Shown here: piece by piece, positions 1 through 6,003 of the stretch | How positions within the stretch are numbered: the first letter of the stretch is position 1 | Layout of the letters: each line of letters opens with the position of its first letter | Program-made: the position numbers and the translations under genes | Source of the DNA: Flavobacteriales bacterium UBA6165 | GTDB lineage: Bacteria > Bacteroidota > Bacteroidia > Flavobacteriales_D > Crocinitomicaceae | Assembly (NCBI GenBank): GCA_002422285.1 | Contig: DIUF01000068.1 | Location: forward strand, 1 to 6,003 | Direction of reading: 5' to 3' | DNA length: 6,003 bases | Notes under the pieces: generated by a model | What the model was told of the DNA's origin: nothing | What the model saw: only the letters and a program-made list of their open reading frames with translations | Database searches by the model: none

Positions 1-881
1 ACCATCTCCGCACTCGAACAAGGCAAAGCGCGATCCACTTTCTTAAACAGACCTTGCAGTACTTTACCTGGACCCACTTCGATCACCTCCGTTAATCCAT
101 CGGCAATCATTTGGTTCATGGTTTGTGTCCAACGCACTGGAGCTGTCAATTGATCTACCAAATTGCGCTTAATTTCTTCAGGATTTGTAACACCTTTTGC
201 AACCACGTTTTGGTAAACTGCACAAGTTGGTGTGTTGAAAGTTGTATTTTCTATAGCGGCGGCCAATTCTTCGCGTGCTGGCTCCATCAAAGGTGAATGA
301 AAGGCACCGCCCACTTGTAAAAGAAGTGCTCTTTTGGCGCCGGCTTCTGTGCACAATTCGCAGGCTTGTTCAACCGCAGGAATGGCTCCTGAAATCACCA
401 ACTGACCTGGACAATTGTAGTTGGCAGCAACCACAACACCGTCAACTTTAGTGCAAATTTCTTCAACAACATTGTCCTCCAATCCTAAGATAGCCGCCAT
501 TGTTGATGGTTCTGCCTCACAAGCTTTTTGCATCGCCAAAGCACGTTTTGACACCAAGCGCAAACCGTCTTCAAAATTCAAAGTCCCGTTTGCAACCAAG
601 GCAGAAAATTCGCCCAAAGAATGACCTGCTACCATGTCAGGTTGAAAAGCATCACCCAAAACTTTCGACAAAATCACAGAGTGTAGGAAAATAGCCGGCT
701 GCGTCACTTTTGTGGCTTTCAAATCTTCGTCAGTTCCAGAAAACATGATATCTGTGATTCGGAATCCCAAGATGTCATTGGCTTGCTCGAAAAGTTCTTT
801 TGCAACAGGTGAATTGTCGTACAAATCTTTGCCCATCCCAACAAATTGAGCGCCTTGTCCCGGAAAAACGTATGCTTTCAT
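1..881 (-). CDS. fabD: Malonyl-CoA:ACP transacylase FabD (3' end cut by window edge)
   Basis: FabD moves the malonyl group from malonyl-CoA to the phosphopantetheine of acyl carrier protein, supplying the chain-extender unit of cytoplasmic type II fatty-acid synthesis. I read 293 codons on the minus strand with no stop before the left edge. The protein opens with MKAYVFPGQGAQ, the family's N-terminal oxyanion-loop motif. The nucleophile elbow GHSLGE lies at residues 86-91 with catalytic Ser88. Arg113, in the helix before ALAMQ, matches the arginine that binds the malonyl carboxylate. GGAFHSPLM carries catalytic His195, and QLTAPVRW carries the conserved Gln244. EVGPGKVLQGL near the C-terminus is also typical. 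E. coli FabD has 309 residues and Bacteroidota versions are usually somewhat shorter, so probably only a few codons are missing. The ATG start directly precedes the FPGQG motif, and a good -7 element lies about 20 bp upstream. No usual fatty-acid synthesis partner is visible, because the gene's downstream side is off the window. Identification is secure. Confidence 0.97.
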   Translation of the reverse strand, partial: MKAYVFPGQGAQFVGMGKDLYDNSPVAKELFEQANDILGFRITDIMFSGTDEDLKATKVTQPAIFLHSVILSKVLGDAFQPDMVAGHSLGEFSALVANGTLNFEDGLRLVSKRALAMQKACEAEPSTMAAILGLEDNVVEEICTKVDGVVVAANYNCPGQLVISGAIPAVEQACELCTEAGAKRALLLQVGGAFHSPLMEPAREELAAAIENTTFNTPTCAVYQNVVAKGVTNPEEIKRNLVDQLTAPVRWTQTMNQMIADGLTEVIEVGPGKVLQGLFKKVDRALPCSSAEM

Positions 882-900
882 GTGATTTAATTTTAGGTTG

Positions 901-934
901 CAAAAGTAGAAAAATTGTCCAAGAGCACAGAAAA
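901..934 (-). promoter_or_regulatory. Predicted Bacteroidota-type promoter of fabD
   Basis: On the minus strand, TACTTTTG (908 down to 901) matches the Bacteroidota -7 consensus TAnnTTTG exactly. Nineteen bases upstream, TTTTCTG (934 down to 928) ends in TCTG, one mismatch from the -33 element TTTG. The spacing is that described for the major sigma factor of this phylum. Transcription would start near 894-896, leaving a leader of about 14 bases before the fabD ATG. No Shine-Dalgarno sequence is present in the leader, as is usual in this group. The call rests on pattern matching only. Confidence 0.6.
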
Positions 935-955
935 CAGAGCATTTTTTCTAACTTT
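903..955. repeat. Inverted repeat made by two divergent -7 regions
   Basis: TAGAAAAA (907-914) and TTTTTCTA (943-950) are perfect 8-bp inverted copies separated by 28 bases. Allowing one unpaired A at 951, the match extends four more pairs (AAAG at 903-906 with CTTT at 952-955). Each arm carries the -7 element of one of the two divergent genes, fabD and the lapA-like gene. The repeat may therefore simply reflect two similar promoters back to back, or it may be an operator for a dimeric regulator. Confidence 0.45.
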
Positions 956-956
956 A
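949..956 (+). promoter_or_regulatory. Candidate -7 element of the lapA-like gene
   Basis: TAACTTTA matches seven of the eight positions of TAnnTTTG (the final G is A) and sits 16 bases before the ATG at 973. A start site near 962-964 would give a leader of only about 10 bases. No recognisable TTTG is present at the expected -33 distance (bases 926-929 read CACA), so the promoter is weak or needs other contacts. The six bases before it, TTTTTC, are the same as those before the fabD -7 element on the other strand. Confidence 0.4.
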
Positions 957-972
957 CACCAAACACGAAAAC

Positions 973-1182
973 ATGAAGAATTTAACAACAGGACAGTACA
1001 TCAACATCGCACTTATACTTTTGGTATTGGTTTTTATTGGGCAAAACACTCAAACGGTTGAGGTGAAATTTTTGTTTTTCAAACCTGAGATTCCTTTAAT
1101 TGTAATAATTTTAGCGAGTTTGCTTTTCGGATATGTAACCGCATTAATTATGAGGAGAGGCAAAACCCAACAAGAAGAGTAA
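973..1182 (+). CDS. LapA-like (DUF1049) small inner-membrane protein
   Basis: This gene encodes 69 residues with two hydrophobic segments, at about 10-23 (INIALILLVLVFIG) and 40-59 (PLIVIILASLLFGYVTALIM). They are joined by the short loop QNTQTVEVKFLFF, and the basic tail MRRGKTQQEE should lie in the cytoplasm. Two helices, a QN...V.V.FLFF linker and a following IPL are the pattern of the LapA / DUF1049 family. In enterobacteria LapA works with LapB in controlling lipopolysaccharide synthesis. No lapB-like gene is next to it here, so a role in LPS control is inference from the family name and may not hold in Bacteroidota. The ATG lies 16 bases after a candidate -7 element and has no Shine-Dalgarno sequence. 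The stop is 6 bp from the stop of the convergent methyltransferase gene. Confidence 0.8.
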   Translation: MKNLTTGQYINIALILLVLVFIGQNTQTVEVKFLFFKPEIPLIVIILASLLFGYVTALIMRRGKTQQEE

Positions 1183-1188
1183 GTCTTG

Positions 1189-1917
1189 TTAGCGATTTCT
1201 AGCAAATTCACTCAGCAAAATAGAGGTTGCCGTGGCCACATTCAAGGATTCTCCCAAGCCAAATTTTGGAATCATAATGGGATCTGTAATGTGATTTCTG
1301 ATTTGATTACGAATGCCATTTCCCTCATTTCCCATGACCAAAATTGCTGATGCATGCAAGGCAGTTTGATATAGATTTGTGCCCTCCAACAAAGCACCAT
1401 ATATAGGTTTGGTTTGCTTGCTAAGAAACTCTTCCAAGTCTGTATACAAGATGTCTAAATCGTAAATTGCACCCATGGAAGCTTGAACCACTTTAGGGTT
1501 ACAAATATCAACAGTGTCGTTACTACAGACTATTTGTTTTAAACCAAACCAAACTGCGGATCGTAAAATAGTACCCATATTGCCTGGATCTTGCACACCA
1601 TCTAAAACAAGAACAAAATCAGATACGTGAATCTTGAATTCAGGATAATCCACCAAAGCCAGAATACCTTGAGGATTTTTAGAAGCACTTATTTGCTCAA
1701 AAGTAAGTCTGTCAACCTCTACTAATTCGAAATTATTCAGAAAAGCAAGATCACCGAGATAGTGTTTGCTAATAATTAACTTTTGAATTTTCTGTGGATG
1801 CCGTTCAATAATATCCCTTAAAATACGTTCTCCTTCCACGATTAGTTTTTTCTCAGCATCACGGTATTTCTTTAGATGCAGCGACCTCAGGAACTTAATT
1901 TCATTCTTAGACAACAT
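1189..1917 (-). CDS. TrmH/SpoU-family RNA 2'-O-ribose methyltransferase
   Basis: The predicted enzyme uses S-adenosylmethionine to methylate a ribose 2'-OH in tRNA or rRNA; the target cannot be read from the sequence. From the ATG at 1917 it has 242 residues. Residues 1-95 form an N-terminal substrate-binding region (L30e-like SpoU_sub_bind) with the usual basic helix and VEGERIL. The SPOUT domain carries all three signature motifs: motif 1 VLDGVQDPGNMGTILRSA (Asn113, catalytic-type Arg119), motif 2 VMGNEGNGI (residues 194-202, Glu198) and motif 3 GLGESLNVATA (Ser224, Asn226). The C-terminus forms the trefoil knot that binds cofactor. A TTG two codons upstream (1923) is an alternative start giving 244 residues; ATG is preferred because nothing upstream of the TTG supports it. 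The gene is divergent from tamL and convergent with the lapA-like gene. RlmB or TrmH orthology is possible but not shown, so no symbol is given. Confidence 0.93.
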   Translation of the reverse strand: MLSKNEIKFLRSLHLKKYRDAEKKLIVEGERILRDIIERHPQKIQKLIISKHYLGDLAFLNNFELVEVDRLTFEQISASKNPQGILALVDYPEFKIHVSDFVLVLDGVQDPGNMGTILRSAVWFGLKQIVCSNDTVDICNPKVVQASMGAIYDLDILYTDLEEFLSKQTKPIYGALLEGTNLYQTALHASAILVMGNEGNGIRNQIRNHITDPIMIPKFGLGESLNVATATSILLSEFARNR

Positions 1918-1935
1918 GGACAAGCGTGTTTTTTA

Positions 1936-1943
1936 TATTTTTG
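1936..1943 (+). promoter_or_regulatory. Candidate -7 element for tamL-ppk2
   Basis: TATTTTTG fits TAnnTTTG exactly and lies 22 bases before the tamL TTG start, inside the 48-bp gap to the divergent methyltransferase gene. A start site near 1949 would leave a leader of about 16 bases containing the possible ribosome-binding sequence AGCAGG. No TTTG is seen at the -33 position, and T-rich DNA gives chance matches, so support is moderate. No clear TAnnTTTG element was found for the methyltransferase gene on the other strand. Confidence 0.4.
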
Positions 1944-1954
1944 TTGAACAATCA

Positions 1955-1968
1955 AGCAGGTTAAATTG
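1955..1968 (+). promoter_or_regulatory. Ribosome-binding region deciding the TTG start of tamL
   Basis: AGCAGG (1955-1960) lies 5 bases before TTG at 1966 and resembles a Shine-Dalgarno sequence (AGGAGG with one change). No in-frame ATG or GTG lies between the in-frame stop TGA at 1945-1947 and this TTG. The residues that follow form a lipoprotein signal peptide, so translation must begin here or be lost from the signal. The next in-frame ATG falls far inside the protein, near residue 69. Confidence 0.6.
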
Positions 1969-4680
1969 AAAACATCCACATATTTCTGGTTTCTAGGTGC
2001 ACTCATCCTGCTAGGTTGCAATATTACAAAAAAGGTTCCTGAAGGCCAGACTTTATATCACAAACACAACTTTGAAATCATCTACCCTGATGGCCACACG
2101 GGGACTAAAATTAGTCGCTCAGAGCTGGAAGAGGTGGCACGAATTCGACCCAATAGAAAAATTCTCGGGATGCGGCTACCACTGCGGGTTTATAATACCA
2201 TTAACGAAGATATTGTGATTGCTGAAAGAGCGTGTAAAAATGCTCGACTGCATCGCAAGAACATGGAGAAAAAAATCCCACGAGCAGAAAAGAAAAATGA
2301 TAAACGTATTGCACGTGCTAGAGAGCGTGGAGATAGTTTATATCTGCCCTATCGCATCAAGCTGAAGGACACTTTGGCTCCCAGAAAGTTCATTTATGAG
2401 TGGCTGCTCTATGAATTCGGCGAATCTCCGAACTTGATGAATGAAAATCTAGTGCAACGTTCAACTGAGCAAATCCGTTTGTATCTGCAGAAAAAAGGGT
2501 ATTATCATGCAACAGTGCGCGATACAATTGTTTACTCTCAAAAGAAACATCAATCACGAAAAGCAGAGGTTAAATACCTGATTAATACCGGACAGCCTCA
2601 CACCATTGACAGCATCTACTTCGAAGGGGAAAACCCCAGAATCCACAGTTTAATCAATAGTTTTTTGGCGCGAAATGAAAAATTAAGAATTGGAGATCCT
2701 TTTGATCGTGATGTTTTAGATGGCTTGCGTTTCGAACTTGCACGTATGCTTAGAAATGAGACCTATTATGAGTTTTCACCGAATCACATTTTCTATAAAG
2801 CCGATACCACGGCACGACCCTATGGAGTTCAGCTTGGCATTGTGATTCGCCCTAGAAGTATTCGCGACCCGAATAACAAAGATTCTGTTCAAGTTGTTTC
2901 TCAACGCCATTATAAAGTCGGCCAGGTTTATTTTCATATTGTTGACACAGTTAGGTATAAAGGCAATTACTCTGCGGATTTGGCTGTGAAAGGCATAAAT
3001 TTTGGCTCAAACCAACATCCACCAACGCTAGACACATTTATTTACGAGCCAGAAGATATTATACATGCCGATCGCAGACGCGCCACCTTTCTATATAACG
3101 GGTCAATGCCAATAAAACCAGAACTACTCGAAATGCGTAATTATCTTGAGAGCAGCCATTGGTATAGAGCCTATTATTTAGATCGAACCTACAATCAAAT
3201 GCTAGAATTAGACATTTTCCAAAGTATCCAACCCGTTTTAATTGATAATCCAGTTGCAGGCACTGTTGATGTGCACTACTTTTTAGTGCCAGCCAAAACA
3301 CAAGCTTTCACCTTTGAACCACGAGCAACAAACTCTAACGGCTTTTTGGGTGTTGCTGCTTCTGTCAACTATAAACATCGTAATGTTTGGAAAACCGGAG
3401 GTAAGTTTGTTGCAACAATTTCTGCTGGTTTAGAGTCGCAACCACCTGTTTTTGACCAAGACATATCTGGAAACAGAATTAAAACCGCATCAAGAAGTTT
3501 CAATACCTTAGAAATTGGTCCTTCAATAAAACTTACTCTGCCGGGACTTTTACCGATTTCACCGCTAAAATTCTCTAAACGGCAGTTGACCAGTACAGAA
3601 TTCTCTACTGCATTTAATTATCAAGAGCGCTTTGATTTTACCAGAAGGCTTGCACAATTCAATTATTTGTGGCGATGGCGTTCTGATAAATTACAATCTT
3701 TTCAAATGGGAATTCCCTTTTTCAATGGATTCAAATTTGTAAATATTTCAAAATCTGAGGCTTTTGAAGAACGACTCCAAGAATTAAACGATGAATTTTT
3801 GCGTAATGCATATTCCAATCAATTTATTTACAGCGACTTTAAACTCAGCTATTCTTATTCTAATGAACGACTCTTAGAGTCAATCGCTACTCCTAAACGC
3901 CTGTATGTCAATTACGACCTATCTTTGGATTTGGTCGGAAATGCTATTGATTGGCTAAAAAAACCGGTATATGATACCATAATGACCAACAATGATACGG
4001 TCATCAGACGTGTTCCGGGCACAGTTTTCGGAGTTCCATACAGCCAATTTTTTAGGATTGACAACGAGGTGAAAATTTATCAGCGCTTTTCTAAAGGTCG
4101 TATATTAGCAATGCGCTTTCAGGCAGGTATGGGTTATACTTACGGCAATTCATCAACCGCAATGCCTTTCGATTATGCTTTCTTTGCTGGAGGATCAAAC
4201 GATAACAGAGGATGGCGCGCTAGAGAATTAGGTCCGGGTTCTTATAAATATTATTTGGATTCATTAGGAACCTTAACACAAATCGGCGATATTCGCCTTG
4301 GGGCGTCTTTTGAATACCGTTTCGATTTACCAGGAATTAGTCGATTACATGGCGCCTTTTTCTCTGATATGGGAAATGTTTGGACTTTACGTAATGACCC
4401 TAATAGGCCCGGAGGACAATTTACAGCCCAGTTTTATAAAGATATTGCCTTATCAGGTGGATTTGGTTTAAGAATTGACCTCACTTTTCTCGTTATTCGT
4501 GCTGATGTTGCAGTGCCTCTGCACAACCCAGCTTTGGACCCTGGCTCTCGATGGATTTGGAATTCTCGCGAAAGTTGGATTAATGAAATGAACAGCTATT
4601 ATGGCGATTCACCATTGCGCAATGAAGTGCCTAGGCCTTTTATACCCAAACTTCACTTTGCCATAGGGTTCCCATTCTAA
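1966..4680 (+). CDS. tamL: TamL: Omp85-family outer-membrane assembly lipoprotein
   Basis: TamL is the Bacteroidota lipoprotein counterpart of TamA, an Omp85 protein thought to help insert or assemble outer-membrane proteins and envelope components with TamB. The 904-residue product begins with a lipoprotein signal peptide, K2 then hydrophobic 6-16, lipobox LLGC and Cys18. No acidic surface-export signal follows the Cys (NITKKVPEG), so the lipid anchor should face the periplasm. Residues 22-80 carry the family pattern VPEGQTLY ... NRKILGMRLPLRVYN. POTRA-like units follow at about 150-205 (LYLQKKGYYHATV), 212-290 (HTIDSIYFEGEN) and 316-440 (YKVGQVYF ... LDIFQSI). The beta-barrel runs from about 447 to the end. 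Its loop-6 signature is GGSNDNRGWRA with Arg748-Gly749-Trp750, and the protein ends in a beta-signal with a terminal Phe (HFAIGFPF). A basic helix-prone stretch at 86-122 separates the first two periplasmic parts. Start is TTG. ppk2 follows after 10 bp; tamB is not adjacent. Confidence 0.88.
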   Translation: MKTSTYFWFLGALILLGCNITKKVPEGQTLYHKHNFEIIYPDGHTGTKISRSELEEVARIRPNRKILGMRLPLRVYNTINEDIVIAERACKNARLHRKNMEKKIPRAEKKNDKRIARARERGDSLYLPYRIKLKDTLAPRKFIYEWLLYEFGESPNLMNENLVQRSTEQIRLYLQKKGYYHATVRDTIVYSQKKHQSRKAEVKYLINTGQPHTIDSIYFEGENPRIHSLINSFLARNEKLRIGDPFDRDVLDGLRFELARMLRNETYYEFSPNHIFYKADTTARPYGVQLGIVIRPRSIRDPNNKDSVQVVSQRHYKVGQVYFHIVDTVRYKGNYSADLAVKGINFGSNQHPPTLDTFIYEPEDIIHADRRRATFLYNGSMPIKPELLEMRNYLESSHWYRAYYLDRTYNQMLELDIFQSIQPVLIDNPVAGTVDVHYFLVPAKTQAFTFEPRATNSNGFLGVAASVNYKHRNVWKTGGKFVATISAGLESQPPVFDQDISGNRIKTASRSFNTLEIGPSIKLTLPGLLPISPLKFSKRQLTSTEFSTAFNYQERFDFTRRLAQFNYLWRWRSDKLQSFQMGIPFFNGFKFVNISKSEAFEERLQELNDEFLRNAYSNQFIYSDFKLSYSYSNERLLESIATPKRLYVNYDLSLDLVGNAIDWLKKPVYDTIMTNNDTVIRRVPGTVFGVPYSQFFRIDNEVKIYQRFSKGRILAMRFQAGMGYTYGNSSTAMPFDYAFFAGGSNDNRGWRARELGPGSYKYYLDSLGTLTQIGDIRLGASFEYRFDLPGISRLHGAFFSDMGNVWTLRNDPNRPGGQFTAQFYKDIALSGGFGLRIDLTFLVIRADVAVPLHNPALDPGSRWIWNSRESWINEMNSYYGDSPLRNEVPRPFIPKLHFAIGFPF

Positions 4681-4690
4681 AAAAAGAACT

Positions 4691-5569
4691 ATGACCGAAT
4701 TTAATTTTGCTGACTTCCTGTATAAACCGGGCTGCAAACTCCGAGATTTTCCGCACCGAGTAAAAACACCTTGGGATAAAAATCAATTGACCTTAGAACT
4801 CGAAAAATTGCGCTTGGAACTCTCCAAGATTCAAGATAAAATGTATGCCCACAACAGGTATGGGGTTCTACTCTGTTTTCAAGGCATGGATGCAGCTGGT
4901 AAAGACAGCCTAATTCGTGAAGTATTTAAAGATTTCAATGCGAGGGGTGTTGTGGTACACAGCTTCAAATCTCCAAATACCAAAGAACTGCAACACGACT
5001 TTCTTTGGCGACATTATCTTGCACTTCCAGAAAAAGGCAAATTCACTGTTTTCAATCGTTCACACTATGAAAACGTCTTGGTGACGCGCGTGAATCCGCA
5101 ATTCTTATTAAGCGAAAGACACCCCGAAATAAAAAGTATCGACGATGTAAATCAAACTTTTTGGGATTTAAGATTTGAGAGCATTCGAGACTTCGAAAAA
5201 CATTGCTCTAGGAATGGTATTATCATCATGAAGTTTTATTTGAACATGTCAAAAGAAGAGCAGCGACAACGACTCCTCAGACGTATTGATAAGGGTAAAC
5301 ACAACTGGAAATTTGATCCTAGCGACGTTAGAGATAGAGCCCTGTGGGATGATTATGTTCAATGCTATGAGGAGGCTTTTGAGAACACATCATTAGATCA
5401 CGCACCTTGGTATATTGTGCCATCTGACGACAAAAACATCAGCAGGTTGGTGGTTGCTCAAATCATTTTGGAGACTTTGAATAGATTCGATGATATGCAA
5501 TATCCTAAACCAGCTCCTGAGATTCAAGCCAAACTACAGGAATACCGCAAGACCCTCGAGGAGGAATAA
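4691..5569 (+). CDS. ppk2: PPK2 family polyphosphate kinase, class III-like
   Basis: PPK2 enzymes transfer phosphate between inorganic polyphosphate and nucleotides in the cytoplasm; class III members phosphorylate both AMP and ADP. The 292-residue protein has Walker A GMDAAGKDS (residues 65-73, Lys71), the polyphosphate-channel and Walker B region FNRSHYENVLVTRV (121-134, Arg123), and a lid region RRIDKGKHNWKFDPSDVRDR (197-216) rich in basic residues. Asn122, in place of the Asp of class I enzymes, together with HYENVLVTRV, KEEQRQRL, HAPWYIVPSDDKN and the C-terminal MQYPKP, fits the class III group (from memory, close to the Meiothermus ruber enzyme). Length is normal for a one-domain PPK2. 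The ATG is 10 bp after the tamL stop with only A-rich sequence between, so it is probably translated from the tamL transcript. Class and substrate range are inferred from motifs; family membership is secure. Confidence 0.95.
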   Translation: MTEFNFADFLYKPGCKLRDFPHRVKTPWDKNQLTLELEKLRLELSKIQDKMYAHNRYGVLLCFQGMDAAGKDSLIREVFKDFNARGVVVHSFKSPNTKELQHDFLWRHYLALPEKGKFTVFNRSHYENVLVTRVNPQFLLSERHPEIKSIDDVNQTFWDLRFESIRDFEKHCSRNGIIIMKFYLNMSKEEQRQRLLRRIDKGKHNWKFDPSDVRDRALWDDYVQCYEEAFENTSLDHAPWYIVPSDDKNISRLVVAQIILETLNRFDDMQYPKPAPEIQAKLQEYRKTLEEE

Positions 5570-5581
5570 ACAGTAAGGAAC

Positions 5582-5610
5582 AAAAAAGCGGTCAACACAT
5601 GTCAACCGCT
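5582..5610 (-). terminator. Rho-independent terminator of pruA
   Basis: Read on the minus strand, AGCGGTTGAC (5610 down to 5601) pairs with GTTGACCGCT (5596 down to 5587) around the loop ATGT, giving ten pairs including two adjacent G-U wobbles. It is followed by an uninterrupted run of six T (5587 down to 5582). The hairpin starts 18 bases after the pruA stop. On the plus strand the two wobbles become C-A mismatches and no T-run follows, so it should stop pruA transcripts and not those from ppk2. A further pair, GGAAC (5577-5581) with GTTCC (5611-5615), flanks the element. Confidence 0.8.
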
Positions 5611-5628
5611 GTTCCATATAATTCAATA

Positions 5629-6003
5629 CTATTGCTCCAAGAAAGGATAACGGTAATCTGCTGGCGGAATAAAATTCTCTTTAATCGTTCTTGCGGAAAC
5701 CCAACGCAACAAATTCAAAGGCGCTCCTGCTTTATCATTTGTCCCAGAGCCTCTTGCACCACCAAATGGTTGTTGTCCAACTACAGCTCCAGTTGGCTTA
5801 TCGTTGATGTAGAAATTACCCGCAGCATTTTCCAATCTATCAAAGGCCAAAAGTGTAGCATATCGGTCATTCGAGAAAATGGCACCGGTCAATGCATATT
5901 CAGAAGTTTGGTCACACAAATCAAGTGTTTCCTCATATTTTGTGGTATCGTAAACATAAATAGTTAAAACGGGTCCGAAAATTTCTTCAACCATCGTTTT
6001 GAA
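5629..6003 (-). CDS. pruA: 1-pyrroline-5-carboxylate dehydrogenase, C-terminal part (5' end beyond window)
   Basis: The enzyme oxidises glutamate-5-semialdehyde, in equilibrium with 1-pyrroline-5-carboxylate, to glutamate with NAD+, the second step of proline catabolism. Only the last 124 residues are visible; the full protein should be about 540 residues. The fragment shows the aldehyde dehydrogenase motif EEIFGPV (conserved Glu), NFYINDKPTGAVVGQQPFGG and GARGSGTNDKAGAP, then the C-terminal LLRWVSARTIKE. VVGQQPFGGAR plus GTNDK followed by LRW is the pattern of the P5C dehydrogenase type related to animal ALDH4A1, rather than of general aldehyde dehydrogenases. The catalytic Cys and most of the Rossmann fold lie outside the window. 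The frame remains open at the right edge (F-K-T before the first visible Met), so the internal ATG near 5994 is not a start. It is convergent with ppk2 and ends just upstream of an intrinsic terminator. It is probably a single-domain enzyme, but fusion to a PutA-like proline dehydrogenase cannot be excluded from this end. Confidence 0.93.
   Translation of the reverse strand, partial: FKTMVEEIFGPVLTIYVYDTTKYEETLDLCDQTSEYALTGAIFSNDRYATLLAFDRLENAAGNFYINDKPTGAVVGQQPFGGARGSGTNDKAGAPLNLLRWVSARTIKENFIPPADYRYPFLEQ

Noticed and set aside
111..694. Open frames on the plus strand at 111-296, 421-624 and 500-694
   Set aside because: They lie antisense to fabD, whose product shows all catalytic motifs, and their translations show no recognisable family.
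775..966. Minus-strand frame of 63 codons overlapping the fabD start
   Set aside because: It is out of frame with fabD, covers the promoter region and has a composition unlike a real protein.
882..972. Small RNA or riboswitch in the fabD / lapA-like gap
   Set aside because: The only structure is the inverted repeat explained by the two -7 regions, and both predicted leaders are under 20 bases.
1921..1923. TTG as start of the RNA methyltransferase
   Set aside because: An ATG lies two codons downstream; unlike tamL there is no need for a rare start here.
3059..3301. Minus-strand frame of 80 codons inside tamL
   Set aside because: It is antisense to the well-supported POTRA region of tamL, with no start signals or family resemblance.
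4681..4690. Separate promoter for ppk2 in the gap after tamL
   Set aside because: The 10-bp gap is too short and the end of tamL shows no clear TAnnTTTG element, so read-through from tamL is more likely.
5599..5967. Plus-strand frame of 122 codons after ppk2
   Set aside because: It is antisense to pruA, begins inside the terminator hairpin, and is rich in Cys, Ile and Ser as expected for a shadow frame.

Overview
The window looks like chromosomal housekeeping DNA from a member of the Bacteroidota, most likely of the order Flavobacteriales. The evidence is the moderately AT-rich composition, the TAnnTTTG-type -7 promoter elements, the near absence of Shine-Dalgarno sequences, and a lipoprotein version of the TamA outer-membrane assembly factor (TamL), which is typical of this phylum. 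No mobile element, CRISPR array, tRNA or rRNA gene was seen, and no gene looks foreign.

Layout from left to right: (1) fabD, minus strand, running off the left edge with only its last few codons missing. (2) A 91-bp divergent promoter region. (3) A 69-codon lapA-like membrane protein gene, plus strand. (4) A TrmH/SpoU-family RNA methyltransferase gene, minus strand, whose stop lies 6 bp from the lapA-like stop. (5) A 48-bp divergent gap. (6) tamL, plus strand, a 904-residue Omp85-family lipoprotein that starts with TTG. (7) ppk2, plus strand, a class III-like polyphosphate kinase only 10 bp after tamL and probably in the same operon. (8) A short convergent gap holding a strand-specific intrinsic terminator. 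(9) The 3' end of pruA (1-pyrroline-5-carboxylate / glutamate-semialdehyde dehydrogenase), minus strand, running off the right edge.

Functionally the genes form a mixed set: the malonyl-loading step of fatty-acid synthesis, RNA 2'-O-methylation, outer-membrane protein assembly, polyphosphate-driven nucleotide phosphorylation and proline catabolism. Only tamL and ppk2 look co-transcribed. The other genes alternate strands and probably have their own promoters.

I did not find a convincing undescribed system. The points most worth a second look are the near-identical, inverted -7 regions shared by fabD and the lapA-like gene, the TTG start of tamL, the pairing of tamL with ppk2 instead of tamB, the basic insertion in the TamL periplasmic region, and the G-U-dependent one-way terminator after pruA.
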